The position numbers and the translations under genes were made by a program. From Utricularia gibba (Eukaryota; Streptophyta; Magnoliopsida; Lamiales; Lentibulariaceae): a stretch of DNA of 64,000 nt. The notes beneath the pieces are model-generated. The model did not search any database. It saw only the letters and a program-made list of their open reading frames with translations, and was not told the DNA's origin. The DNA lies in the NCBI GenBank assembly GCA_002189035.1, contig NEEC01000002.1:6409001-6473000 (forward strand). The letters run 5' to 3'. Positions 48,590 through 60,384 of this stretch are shown piece by piece (the stretch's first letter is position 1; every line of letters starts with the position of its first letter).

Positions 48590-50521
48590 CTACGGCCTAT
48601 GACTGCTATGCAATAATCCACCTCCAGACATTGCTTGCTTGTCTATTCCTGCCACTTTTCCTGAAAGAGCAATTCACTTTGTTTCAAGCATGATACATTT
48701 GTTTTTGCTATTCACAGCAAAAAGAGCTGATGTGCTACATGGTTCGAGGGGAATAACCTGAATACGATGCAGCTAGACAGAGATTGACAGCCCTCCAATG
48801 GCTAATGCCTCCATGTGTTCTGTATAGATGGAAAGTTCTTTATCCCATTCACCTTCTCCATTAACAAGCAATTCAGCTTCCTGTCAAATGCCATCACCTC
48901 CGATTCTTGGAGATTTGTGAACGCTTCCGATGTTTGGTGAGGTTGGAACAGTCAATATGTCCACCAACAACAGAAAATACACCATACAGCGAAATTACAT
49001 CTCATGACTCCTGGGATCAACAACCTGATGAACTTTTCTATTATCCTCGTGCCAGGGCATCGACATTTTCGAGCAGGGATAGTTTTGGAAGCAAAGCAAA
49101 CTGGGGAATACCCTCAACGCCAAATTCATCAAGCTCTTGCTTACACTTGGTGTTATCATCATTTAGCATAACAAAGGTTGAACTTGTCTCCAGTAGCAAA
49201 CTTTTCATCATGATGTCCAGGAACCCGGGCCAGCCAGGTGAAGATGTTTCCGTTTCGGCAGGGACGACGCTGTTTCATAGGATTCCAACAACCCCTCGTC
49301 CTGAAAAAAAAAATCACATTCAAGCAAGCCATTAAAAGCACAAATCCCCAAACATTTGAGCGACCACGCCCAAACGAATGACCTCCGCATTTCGCGGAAC
49401 ATAGCTCTGAAGTCTGAACACGGCAATGGAGGCCACCCGCCATCGAAATTTTGGGCGTGGAACAAAGTGAGTCAGTGACGATGCCCCCGACTCGCAGAGC
49501 CGATTCCATCGATAACCACGCCATGAGTTACCCAAAAACTGATGCAATCAGCATAAAAAACCCTTCTCGGGAATCTCCCTTCTGCACCAATGGGCAACAA
49601 TACGATCTGAATTCTGAGAAGAGGAGCGGTTGTACTTGATTCTGAATAAATCCTCAATATATTAATAATTATAAAGATATACGCACATATATTTTAGGTA
49701 AAAAAAATTAAAAGATAATAAAATAGTATTTGTATATACATATTTGTTATATTTGTCACGTAAATATACATAATTTATAAAATAATTGCATGAGCTTCCA
49801 ATAATATTTTAAAACTAATTAAAGAGAGATTGGTTTTTTATGTTTATTTTAAATGCATGTACTAAATATAATATTATTTAAACATATATTTATAAATTTA
49901 GATATCAAATATATTTTCAACTTAATACTTTTTTTCTCAATCAATTTATATTTAAAATTGGTATTTCATAAATGAGCTGAGTATGAAAAAAGTGAAGTGG
50001 GGGAAAGTCATAAATATGTGTAGGTGGATTATAAAATAGAAGACATAAAGTATGGTATGCACTCCTATCAACATGGCAAATGGTAAGCATTCAAATTTCT
50101 ATCATATACACACATTAACATAAAAAAATTAATATCGAAAACAATTAGTTTTCTTATGTATATATGAAAATGCTTGCTTGCTACTTTTATAAATCATACA
50201 TATGCAACATTATTCAATTTGATATTGTTCGTTTTAGATATTAAGAATTTTTTATAACAATTTAGAATTGTTTTTATAGACTTTGTGTTTAGAATAAAGG
50301 TCATGTTTAGTTGTTATGTTTTTTAAATAAAAATAAACAATCTTATTTATTAATTCGATTATTGATATATCCCACTCATGTCGGGATTATTTGGGAATAA
50401 GTTGTTAAAATGGGGATTTGGGGAAGAATGATGGGGTTGACAAGATTGGAATTCCCCTTGTTAGAACTGAAGCAGACAAACCTTAACCAATCAAATGTGG
50501 TAAAAATAGGATGTTGGATCG
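48590..50521. other. TLP 3' region, HCF164-like relic and AT-rich spacer
   Basis: The TLP 3' UTR leads into a decayed HCF164-like fragment at 48998-49188. From 49200 to 49640 overlapping small ORFs are probably more of the relic or random. From 49650 to 50370 the DNA is very AT-rich and featureless. The ZF-HD 3' UTR is next to 50521. Confidence 0.45.
48998..49188 (-). pseudogene. Decayed fragment of HCF164-like thioredoxin gene
   Basis: On the minus strand, FVMLNDDNTKCKQELDEFGV and EGIPQFALL (49175-49089) closely match the thioredoxin-fold region of the thylakoid protein HCF164. LSLLENVDALARG and, in another frame, RKVHQVVDPRSHE match its C-terminal end. The copy is broken. A one-base shift at 49176 separates it from an upstream DKFN. 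The DREGNEEGNVVGR-type loop is deleted, as is the stretch before RKVHQVVD. The conserved Trp after DNTK is Cys, and stops follow ALARG. An FYADC match near 49535-49550 may be a remnant of the active-site exon (FYADWCEVC). HCF164 normally passes reducing power across the thylakoid membrane for cytochrome b6f assembly. This copy cannot do so. Confidence 0.72.
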
Positions 50522-51157
50522 CTAGAACTCTTCTGGGGGAGTTTTCTTTGAGGTGCTGGTGTTCTTGTTGTTGTGCATCCACACCTTGAACACCTGACGT
50601 TTGACTCCCACCTCGGCGCAGAATCGCTGAATCTCTGAATCGTCGTCTCTGGGAATCCGCCACCCCAGCTTCTCTGCGAACTCCTGCATTTTCTCCTTCT
50701 GCGCGGCGGTGAACTTGGTGCGGAACCTCTTCTTCGACGCGAAATCTGGGGGCGGGGGAGCTCCGGGATTGAAGTTGAGTTCCTCGCTTGAGGAGTCGGT
50801 ACCGCCGCCGTACACTACTTTCACTGGCTGCACCATTTGGGTCCAATGGGGGCGGAGGTGGAGAGGGTGGACGACAGGCATCGCCTCGCCGTGGTGCTGT
50901 TTCCGGTGGAAGTTCCGGTGACAGTTACAGGCGGCGCATTTTAGCGCCTCGAGGGTGCCCTCTTCGCCGGTGGGCATGAACTCGCCGCAGCCATCGGTGA
51001 CGTTGCCGCCGATGTTGGCCGCGTGGTTCTTGCGGCACTCCCTATAGGTGATCCCCCTCCCATCGCCGAAGTTCAACATCCTGGGCTTCTCCGACTGGTT
51101 CTCGACGGCGGCGTAGTTGTACCCGCTTTGCATTCTCACCTCGCTTTCCGACATCAC
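50522..51157 (-). CDS. Zinc-finger homeodomain (ZF-HD) transcription factor
   Basis: An intronless 211-residue protein, as is usual for the family. The N-terminal ZF-HD dimerisation finger has YRECRKNHAANIGGNVTDGC and CAACNCHRNFHRK. A Pro/Gly/Ser linker follows. The homeodomain starts at KKRFRTKFTAAQKEKMQEFA and ends with VGVKRQVFKVWMHNNK, where the family typically has a Met in helix 3. ZF-HD proteins are plant-specific nuclear factors that bind ATTA-type sites as homo- or heterodimers and act in floral and leaf development and stress responses. MINI-ZINC FINGER proteins can inhibit them; this one keeps its homeodomain and so should be active. The C-terminal tail (NTSTSKKTPPEEF) is short. 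It may be the counterpart of ZHD5 (At1g75240 by memory), though it is shorter. Confidence 0.92.
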   Translation of the reverse strand: MMSESEVRMQSGYNYAAVENQSEKPRMLNFGDGRGITYRECRKNHAANIGGNVTDGCGEFMPTGEEGTLEALKCAACNCHRNFHRKQHHGEAMPVVHPLHLRPHWTQMVQPVKVVYGGGTDSSSEELNFNPGAPPPPDFASKKRFRTKFTAAQKEKMQEFAEKLGWRIPRDDDSEIQRFCAEVGVKRQVFKVWMHNNKNTSTSKKTPPEEF

Positions 51158-52080
51158 ACAGCTTTACAAAATCAAAACTTTAAGAGTCCCCACAAACCCC
51201 CTCATAAAACGAAATTCAACATCCAACAGATCTCCTAAAATTAAAAAAAAAAAAGTGGGAACAAAAGGTAGGTGTTCTTATAACCGTAGTAAAGGATCGG
51301 AGTGCTGGTAAAGTCGAACCGACAGGTCGTTACTCAACGAAGCTATGAAATAAAACAGAGAGAAGGGGAGGAAAAGAAAACCCGAGTGGGGAAAACCCGA
51401 CAGCGTCATGTTCGTTCTGTTCCAAGGTCTGCCAACGAGGCCCCATTTCTTGCTTCCTTTCATTATTGCAATCGCAAACCCCATTTCATATCTTGATTCT
51501 TTTTTTCTTTGCCTTTATACACATCGATCCCTTGATTTCAATATTGTGATACGTTCACAAAAAGCCAACTTGGATCCTCACTACAGTCCACCCGATCCAG
51601 CGCTGATAGTTTCAGGAGTTGGCTGATGCGGGTAGTATTGAATCGAGGGGAAACTAAAGAATGGTGGGAGAAAAAGGGGATCAATTGATGGATGAAGCTG
51701 GCTGCGACTGTGGCAATAATTTTAGGAGAGGAGAGGGAGGAGGAGGAGAGCGGCTCATCCTGATCCTCTGGGGGCACGAATCCAACTGGACAAAAAAAGG
51801 GTTGACAGAGAGGCACGTGCTGTGTTTGATTTATCGACGTCAGGGTTTTGTTTTGTTTTGTCTGCCGGTGGGCAGTCCACCCCGCCCATTGTTCCCGGCC
51901 CGGCGCCGAGCCACTCCGTCAGTCTACGCTACGCTTCAATGGCCTGGCCGCCCATTTTGTTCCACTTTTCCCTATTTTTTTGGGACGTAATTGCCTGATG
52001 AGCTCTTCGCAGGCCACGTGGCGTCTCCTGGAAGTGGTGGGACCGGTATTTTAATATAAACTTTAAAAGTTAACCAATAA
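51158..52080. other. ZF-HD leader/promoter and spacer before tRNA
   Basis: Probably the leader and promoter of the ZF-HD gene. No further gene is supported; the overlapping short ORFs on both strands do not resemble known proteins. Confidence 0.45.
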
Positions 52081-52152
52081 TCCGTTGTCGTCCAGCGGTT
52101 AGGATATCTGGCTTTCACCCAGGAGACCCGGGTTCGATTCCCGGCAACGGAA
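52081..52152 (+). tRNA. tRNA-Glu (UUC)
   Basis: A 72-base cloverleaf. The acceptor stem TCCGTTG (52081-52087) pairs with CAACGGA (52145-52151). The D-arm has GTCCAGCGGTTAGGAT. The anticodon loop CTTTCAC between TCTGG and CCAGG gives anticodon TTC (Glu). The T-arm has CCGGGTTCGATTCCCGG. The internal A box (TCCAGCGGTTAGGA) and B box (GGTTCGATTCC) are intact. A run of seven T at about 52163-52169 would end Pol III transcription. A CCAATAA stretch just upstream fits plant tRNA genes, where CAA motifs mark the start. No intron. Confidence 0.97.
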
Positions 52153-52846
52153 AGCTTGTTCGTTTTTTTAATAGCTCGAAGCAACGATCGAATTCCCAGG
52201 GGGTTGAGGATGTTCATTCTCTCCTCATTCACATTTTCTGTTTGTTACCTACTGTTTCAATGGTGCTTTTTCCTGGTCGTCTTCAATTCCATTTGCCTCC
52301 ACCAAGGCCGCGCTTCCCCAGTAGCAATGGGTTCCCGTTGGAGGTACCGCCATGAAGAGCATCGGATAACATCTACGGATGTCATTTCCTGAGAATCTCA
52401 AACAACGTTCGTTCAATGACCTGAATGCAGATGGTATACTTGAAAAATGCATGTGAAGGGGCAAAGCTTGGGCTTCATTGAATTGTGGGGTGCTCTGCTA
52501 ATCATGCACTTCATTGCCATAAGCTCATGAATTCCCTCACTGTATAATAAATGTGCCAACATGCATGATTTACAACAGCAGGCATCTTCTCTGTATGAAA
52601 ATCTAGTCAGCAAAGTTGAGACTGATTCTTTGTTGAGCTCCGAGTGCCCCAGCATTCGTCCAACTTGTGGTGTAGGGCTAGTTGCAACTGCCCTCCATAA
52701 TCCATGTCTTTGTAGAGGGTGCTTCTTTCCACCTTTGTTGAAATGGTTGATTCTAACGGCAGATGAATGTTGCGCCTTTGGGAGATGAGAAGAATGAAGT
52801 CCCTTGGTGTGCGGTAACTTACTGGCTTTCTTTGGTGGAGGAAGGA
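52153..52846. other. Spacer between tRNA and DUF632 gene
   Basis: Starts with the tRNA terminator. The remainder may include the 3' UTR of the DUF632 gene. Short ORFs on both strands are not recognisable. Confidence 0.4.
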
Positions 52847-55542
52847 TTATGTACCATTGTCATGCAGCTTCTGCTCCTCTCCATTCTCCAGATCTGGGAG
52901 CAAGTCAGCATGCCCTTGAGCTGAACTGATCGCAAACTCTGTGAGAGCACTCACAGCAAATGACATTCCAGCACAAAGCACTCTGACTGCTACATCCGCC
53001 ATTTTCTCAGCTGTCACTACTCCATCTTCCAGCTGAGAACCATTCACCAGGTCTAAGTTCCCGAGCCTCTTCGAACCAGCACTACATAATCCTCTGGAAT
53101 CTTCCCGTAGCTGCTGTGCATACATTGATCCCATCCCTGCAGCAAGGAAGTCCATTCCATCAAGAACTGGGGCTTCTCTGATGGCATCCAAAAATCTAGA
53201 CCATTGAATGCATGTGCTGAATATTTTCGGGGCCCCTGTTGTTTGGCAAGGAGGGAGCGGGGATTCAGATTTTCCCGAGTCTGATCGGGCACAGCGCATG
53301 AGCCACCCCGTAAGTGCATGCACGTAAGATCTTTGAGAAGTAATCCATGAGTTAAAGCAAGCTCTCCAATTCCTGAGCTCAGTCTCAAGGTTTGCCGCTG
53401 AAAAGGCAAGCTTATGTGGCTCTGAAGGTGGAAAAATCGTGTATGTCTTCGTCCTATAACACTTTGATGGTGTTCCTGCTAGCAAAATCTTGGCTTCATC
53501 TAGAGTTCGTTTCTGGCGTTGGTGGCATTCTGCCATCACATTCCACATACTTGCCAACCTGCGCATCAACAATTGAGCTGATTTCAGTTAGCTGATAATT
53601 GACATCGTAACTTAGCAAGCTGTTTGATCAAGGTTGTCACCGAATTCCTTCAAAATTACTACTAAAACAAAGGATCCACAAATCTCAAATACTGTAGAAA
53701 GCAGAAACCGGAAAATGTAAGAATGTTCTCTTACCCCATGGCGTAAATATTAAAAGAGAATAGTCATGGTATAAAAATTGCTCCTTTGCAGTAGAATATC
53801 ATATAGAAAATGAGAACCAAGAGGGGTGAAATTTGAAGTTTACCCCTGCACAATTTCCAGTAGCTGCGGCTCCAGCTCTTCATCCCTTAGAGCTTCAATC
53901 CTCATTGAGATATCCTCCACAGCATGTACTGAAACGTTTATTTGAGTTTGGAGGTCTCTTAGGGACATCATTGTTTTATGAAGAATTGAAGGTTCTCCCC
54001 CTTCCATATTCTTTAGTTTAGCGCATTTCTTCTCATATGCTAACCGGATGCGCTCACTAGCCTGTAAACATAAACAAAGTGTTGAGGTTGCGTCAAGCAA
54101 GTTTAGAACAGTTTCTGGCAAATGCTAGTCTTCCTAGTTGGTGGTTTCTTTTAGGTTTTGAGAAGCATACCCTAACTTGGTGGTAGAGTTTCTTTTCCCA
54201 AACATACAGTCTGTCCAGTGAAGATTGGTGATTCCCTGAAATTAAGTTTTCCTCAGAGTAGTCGCTACTGCTCTCATAGCCTACATCTTTTAAGTTTAAT
54301 GCACTAAGCAAAAACCGTGGATTCAAGTTGCTTCCTGCAGACAAGAGAATTTTGTGGCTTGAGAAAATCAGGATTGTCAAGTTTGCAACACAAAGGCATA
54401 TTGGAAATCCAGTGTTGACATGGTCCTTATGAGAGCATGATCAGACCTGAAACATCACCAGGCAATGATGTGTATCTGTATACAGCCCTTCTGGCCTTCA
54501 AAATGGATGACATTTTTCCAGCAGCTTCACAAGCAACCGTGAACTGATCTTCAAGGGCCTTGATAACTTCATCCATACTTGTCAGTCTTCGATTTACATA
54601 AACCGTGAATCCTGGGGGCTCATCTTTTGAATGGCAATCTGCATGAGAGGTTTCATTCTTATTCATATGTCCAGCACTTTGAGCTTTCATCACTTTTGTA
54701 CTTCCTCTTTCAGGTGAAGTTACATCTTGGATACCAATCTTTCCACAGATTTCGCTGATGCAATAACTGGATTCACTATCATCAGAATCTTCCATCACAC
54801 ATTCTCTATAAAAACTCATATCATGTTCATTGCCCTGCCCCATCTTGCTCATGCCATTGCCCACATCCTCAAACACACCTTCCTCTTCCAACTCCGGTAT
54901 CCCTTCCTCAGCTCTAACTTGCTCAAAACCGTCATTCTCACAATGCAACATTGCTTGATCTATACTGCCCCTGTTATGGTAGCCATTATAATCCAGTGAA
55001 GAAAACGGCTTCCAAAAAGAATCCCACGGAGAAGTCTGAGGTGAAAAAGGAGGATAATTCATCCCATTGCCCATAGAGTAATGAAACAATGACGAGCCCA
55101 CAGGAGATGCACAGATACTCTCCATGCCAAGATGATGAAGGGGAGAATAGCTTTCAACCCTGTAGTTTTCTGAGGATGGAGGAGGTCTCTCTTCAACAGA
55201 CACCGAGGGAGTTCCACTAGGCTTGCAGAAGTTCAAATTGTAAGATGATGAAATGGCTCCTGATCTGATTGGGGGCATGGAGAATGAGTTCTGTCCTACA
55301 GTTATGAAGCCTCCACTCGTCTTCGTCGGAGGAGTAAGCAAATGTACTGGGAATTCACGAGGCTCGTCTCCATCGATGTACTCTCTAAGCGCAGCCGAGA
55401 CTCTCTTCATTGCTTGCATATAAGCAACATGCGCTGCAGCAAATTTCAACCTTTGATCCACAGCCTGTTTGATGAACTTCTTTCTATCTCTGCACAGTTG
55501 CACAGCCTCCGCATCATCCAACTTCGACAAAGAACATCCCAT
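52847..55542 (-). CDS. DUF630/DUF632 protein with N-myristoylation motif
   Basis: Four exons on the minus strand: 55542-54447, 54334-54171, 54061-53844 and 53558-52847, in phase, giving 729 residues. I chose the ATG at 55542 because it yields MGCSLSKLDDAEAV, the family start, with Gly2 for N-myristoylation and Cys3 for palmitoylation. An ATG nine bases upstream would destroy this signal. DUF630 covers about residues 1-59. A Ser/Pro-rich acidic linker follows, then DUF632 from about residue 310 (SMDEVIKALEDQFTVACEAA) through LYVWEKKLYHQV, ASERIRLAYEKKC and ALTGWLMRCA. Relatives such as NRG2 act in nitrate signalling and others in membrane-associated processes. The function here is not known. 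It is likely attached to the plasma membrane. Confidence 0.92.
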
Positions 55543-57755
55543 TCCCTTCAACCTCTACAAGCCCCAGATTATGTAACTCTCAAGAGTCTCAAGGTAATAG
55601 AAATCAAGAAGCAGCAGTCCCCACTCTGCCCCCGCCAGATTCATATGGACATTGGGACTATCTGAAACAGAACTATTGCAACAAAGCATCAAATGCTAAT
55701 GCCACCCAGTTCTAGAGTTCTTCAACCGGAAAAAAATACTCAGCAACCAAAAACATGAATAAGGTTCATAAAACTCCCAGAAAAACTCTAAATACAGCTT
55801 CCTTAACGATTCACAGTTTGGGCTCCAGAAAAAAAACAAAAACCATTGCCGATACTTTCTACAAAAGCACACAAACCAAAAACTTCTCCTCCTTTTTCTA
55901 GCAAAAGAACAAAAGGGATAAAAAGCGGAGAAAATCAAACCCACTTTGCAGAACACAAAATTGACGTTTTTCCATAAAAAAGAACAAGAATCTAAACCTC
56001 GTGGGAAAATGCAGAAGCACTGCATCTCCTTCCCAGGTTCAACAAGATACAAACATTTCAAACTCGAAGCACATTTAAGCAACACCTTCACTCCAGAAAC
56101 AAAAAGAACGATAAAAGTAGCTCCGAAACGCAAACCTCGCTCCATACCTCCAAACGCAGAAGCTGTGTCCCTGCCTGCCACCCTGATCACGAAAAAGCAA
56201 CGGTCAAAAAACTCGTTTGACGCCAACGAATATATAAATAATTTTCCAAAAAAAAGCAATAACTAATAAATGGAAAAAGCATTCAACCATGACGTCACCC
56301 TCCCTTTCCATTATCCCTCACGAAATCGTCATTTCCGTTTTATTTAAAGTTATTCTCGTGTAATTAATAATTCATCATATTTTTAATTATGGCGATAATT
56401 GTATTAGGCAAGTCATTATCATGACACTTTCCATAAATGGCGCATAACGAATTTACTGCTTTCCATTTATGTCATAAGGTAGGTAACCAATGATTGTTTT
56501 ATGCGAAATATTGATTATTTTTATGTTTTAAAATATTGGGATTAAAAACTCAGAAAATTGCAACATTTTTACACGTTTCCTAAATATTTAGACATAGCTT
56601 TTGAACCTATATTTTAAAATCGTAAATTAATCATAATTGAATCCTGAAACTAAAGCGATTAGATTAAATTCAAATTATTTTAAAAAGAAATAAATAAATC
56701 ATAATTCAATGAGCGTAAACTCAACTATGATTTAATCGTGATTTGATACTTTTTTTTATAAAAATTATTTTTTAAAAAAGAATGATTCAAATATGATTTT
56801 AATATGATTGAATTTATCAAACAGTCAACCATTCATGTAAATGGTTCATAGTTTTTGACTATTTAAATAATATCTTGAACCATCAAGTAATCTCATTAAA
56901 GATTTGATAATTTTGTAATTACACTTTTCAAGGATCTTGATAATATTATTTAATGATAAATTCTCTAACAAAAATAGCTACTACATATATTAAAGTCTCC
57001 GTTTAGGATGCCACTTTGAAATTATATTCTCATGATTGTGATTTTTGAAAATATGGAATGCGCATAAAAATTTTATCACATTCTTTTTAAAAAAAATTAC
57101 AATGAAAATGTGTTTTTATTAATTTAATATATTAATTATATTCTTTTAGTTAAGCAATTTCCCATATTCTTCATCATCTACATCAAATACACACCCACAG
57201 CTTTACTCTCCTTCCTTTGGTTTTAAATTTTAGCATTAAAACTTAACATAATAAAGACAAATATTATTACTATCCAACCATATGCATCAAGATTGTGTTT
57301 GATTACAAAATTTAAATATCTTTAAAAATAGTTGAATAGAGATATATAGATAGAATAATAATATGTAAGTGGAATGAGATATATTTAATCGATGAATTTT
57401 TGGTAGAATGAAAAATATTTTATTTATATAAATATGTAATTATAGTTTTTAATATAAATAAAAAATAGTAAATAAAAAGGATACCAAATCTCAAGTCTAA
57501 TATTTTAAGAATTTTATACTAATTAATAAAGGTATTATAAATATACTTTATACAAAATGTATAAGATACATTTAATTGGTTTTAATTTTATCAGAATGAT
57601 TTATAATTCGTGTAGATAAGCTAAAGTCATCGTATTATCGATGTTTGTTTGTGATATAAGGTGAAAAGGGAAAAAAATTAATTTTTTCTTTGTATATGTA
57701 TTAATATTTTTCATATAATAATATTTATCAAATATATTTTAAAAGATTATACTGC
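55543..57755. other. DUF632 leader/promoter and AT-rich spacer
   Basis: About 55543-56260 is probably leader and promoter of the DUF632 gene and could contain a leader intron. From 56330 to 57750 the DNA is strongly AT-rich with no supported gene. Open frames in the first part have Lys- and Phe-rich low-complexity translations and no family resemblance. Confidence 0.45.
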
Positions 57756-59885
57756 TTACCAGTAGTCATTGCAAGAGCATGAGTTGTCCCTGAAATAATG
57801 AAACCGATTGTTGTCTCTCACAACGATCTCTCTGTTCTCAAGCTTGGAGATCATCTTCACAGCATGATGACAATCCCAGCAAATCCTCAAGTTCTTCATC
57901 ACTCTTATCGCACTCCCCCCATCACTAACAACCAGACAGAAAGCAATCGCCAGTTTCTCACTGTGTGTGCCCACCATCTCTTCCTTCTCTTCATCCTCAA
58001 CATCTCTCAGTGCATTGCTTTTATCAGGAATGTAACCTGCTGCCCTCATTTTCTTCCTGATTTCTTTCAGCTTGTCATAGATTTCGGCGGTACGTTCATG
58101 CGACCGATCGCCGGCCATGAACTTGTGAATCTTCCCTTCATGCTCTACCCAGCTGAAGGCTCTTGCCTTTGTTAGTCCTCTTGCTTTCATCAGTTCCCTG
58201 ATTTTATTGACCCCTTTCCATTTCCCTGCAGATGCGTACATGTTGGAGAGCAAGATGTAGTTACCTGTGTTGTCAGGTTCGAGCTCGAAAAGCTTGGTGG
58301 CTGCAAGCTCCCCAAGATCTAGTCTTTTGTGTATTCTGCTGGCACTGAGGAGGGATCCGTAGACTCCTGCGTGAGGATCCATTGGCAATTCCTGTACCAT
58401 TCTCTTTGCTTCATCTAGTTCACCTACCCGGCCAAGTAAGTCGATCATGCAAGCATAGTGATCCACATCTGGAGCTTTTATGGATTCGAATATCTTTCGA
58501 CCTTGTTCTATGAATCCTGAATGGCTGCACGCTGTAAGGGCAGCTATATATGTTATGCGATCAGGCTCAATGCCCTCATCCTTCATTCTCTGGAGCAGCT
58601 CCAGTGCTTGAGCTGTAGCACCATGGCTGGCGAAAGCATTCATCAAAACATTGTAGGCAACCACATCTCTTGCCTTCATTTCAGAAAATGTCATCTTGGC
58701 TTTGTCAATGTTTCCACACCTGGAGTACATGAAAATCAAAGAATTGTAACCTGACTGAGTCAACCGGATCTTGCTTTTAGCAATCAGCTCAACAATGGAG
58801 TTCCCGTGCTCTAGAGCCCCCAAATGGCCACAAGCTGATAAAGCGTTTATCATTGTCACTTCATCTGGAGTTACCTGTTTTTCTATCATTTCATGGAAGA
58901 GCTCAATAGCATGAACTGATTGTCCATGTTGGGAGTAACCACCAATCATGGTGTTCCATGACACCACATCCTTGTTGGGCATTTCATTGAAAAGCTCCTT
59001 AGCAGAATTCAGTTTCCCGGCGCGCAAGTATGCCAAAATCATCGAATTCCATGTCACGGGATTCCTTGATAATCTCATCTCATCAAATATGCGTTGGGCC
59101 ATTCCAAGGCGACCGGATTTAGCATAGAAGTCAAGAAGAGCAGTCTTTACAAACATATTCAAGTGAATCCTGCCTTCATCTATAAGCTCCAAAGCTGAAT
59201 CTACTAGTTTTACATCATCATCTGATGAACATGAAGAGATGACAGCAACCAATGTGGTCTCATCTGGGCGAAGGCCCAACTTCATCATCTCATGGAATAG
59301 TCTGATAGCTTCCTCTGAAAATCCATTTTGTGCATACCCGGAAATCATGGCATTCCAAGAAACAACACTTTTCTCAGGCATTTTGTCAAAGTAACTCCTT
59401 GCACTTCCCAGATCCTTCAGGTTGGAGCATCCTGTTACCATCGTTGTCCACGAGATGACATTCTTAGATGGCATCAGCTCAAAGAGCTTCTTTGCCTCCT
59501 CCTCACGCCCATAATTCCAATGCCCCTGGATCAGTGCATTCCAATCAGCAGTGCTTCTGTCAGTCATTTCATCGAACATCTGGCGTGCTGACTCAATAGG
59601 TCCATACTTCCCATACGCATGAATCAATACATTGCGTATGTACTTTCCACCATCAATTCCTAGCTTAATCAACTGGGAGTGGAACAAAATGCCATTCCTG
59701 CCAAAAGCTTTGATCAACGATGGATACACACAAGGATCAGGAAATAATCCGCGCTTCTGCATTTCCTGAAACACCGCTATCATCTCATCAACAGCAACCC
59801 TTTTCCGGTAATACCTGATTAGACGGCGGCGCGTGAAAGGCCGTGCAGAGACGCACAAGGCGCGCCACCCACAAATTGCGGCCAT
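57756..59885 (-). CDS. PLS-class pentatricopeptide repeat protein with DYW domain
   Basis: Intronless, as most plant PPR genes are. I chose the ATG at 59885 (MAAICGW, 709 residues) because it starts a basic, Ser/Arg-rich leader suited to import into mitochondria or plastids. An upstream in-frame ATG at 59996 would add 37 hydrophobic residues. About ten PPR units of P, L and S type follow, with repeated phrases such as VVSWNAMISGYAQNG and VVSWNTMIGGYSQHG. E and E+ motifs come next, then a full DYW domain. The domain has the deaminase-like zinc residues THSEKLAIAF (HxE) and CWDCHHAVK (CxxCH) and ends HYFRDNSCSCNDYW. DYW proteins carry out C-to-U editing of organelle RNA; the repeats choose the site. 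Sequence resemblance to Arabidopsis At1g14470 is a guess from memory. Confidence 0.93.
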   Translation of the reverse strand: MAAICGWRALCVSARPFTRRRLIRYYRKRVAVDEMIAVFQEMQKRGLFPDPCVYPSLIKAFGRNGILFHSQLIKLGIDGGKYIRNVLIHAYGKYGPIESARQMFDEMTDRSTADWNALIQGHWNYGREEEAKKLFELMPSKNVISWTTMVTGCSNLKDLGSARSYFDKMPEKSVVSWNAMISGYAQNGFSEEAIRLFHEMMKLGLRPDETTLVAVISSCSSDDDVKLVDSALELIDEGRIHLNMFVKTALLDFYAKSGRLGMAQRIFDEMRLSRNPVTWNSMILAYLRAGKLNSAKELFNEMPNKDVVSWNTMIGGYSQHGQSVHAIELFHEMIEKQVTPDEVTMINALSACGHLGALEHGNSIVELIAKSKIRLTQSGYNSLIFMYSRCGNIDKAKMTFSEMKARDVVAYNVLMNAFASHGATAQALELLQRMKDEGIEPDRITYIAALTACSHSGFIEQGRKIFESIKAPDVDHYACMIDLLGRVGELDEAKRMVQELPMDPHAGVYGSLLSASRIHKRLDLGELAATKLFELEPDNTGNYILLSNMYASAGKWKGVNKIRELMKARGLTKARAFSWVEHEGKIHKFMAGDRSHERTAEIYDKLKEIRKKMRAAGYIPDKSNALRDVEDEEKEEMVGTHSEKLAIAFCLVVSDGGSAIRVMKNLRICWDCHHAVKMISKLENREIVVRDNNRFHYFRDNSCSCNDYW

Positions 59886-60384
59886 GGCGGAGGAGCTGCT
59901 TAAGCTGTTTCCCTCTGGTAACGTTCCTAGATGAGCTATACAGGAAAGATCGAGGCATCGCAATCCAACACACACGATCAGACTGTAAAACAACAATTTA
60001 TGGATTCAAATGAAACGAACCGCCGTTGCTTCTTCGGAAATCGCGTGTTCTCACGAAACTGCCTGGATCTTGACTTCAAGCTTACGGCTAGAGCTGCAAG
60101 TTCGAAGAGTTCTTGTTCAGAAGCATCTGTGTGCAACCCAACCAGAAAAGAGAGATCCGGCGGCGAATCAGATGCTTCATTGTGGCGGGAGAATGGCGTC
60201 GACTTTCATCGATTGCACGAATTCTACTGCAAAAGTTTACTGTTTGATTGAAATGTACAACTTTTTTTACAAGACAACCAGGAAGTCTTCCATTCCTGCA
60301 TACTTTATAGATCAAAGCAGCTCTATGAATTCTCCCTCCATCTGAAGTATTCAAATGTGCCCTATGTACCTGGCCTTCGTTTCG
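59886..60384. other. Spacer between PPR and PHD genes
   Basis: Holds the short PPR leader and promoter and the 3' UTR of the PHD gene. No separate gene is supported. Confidence 0.45.
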
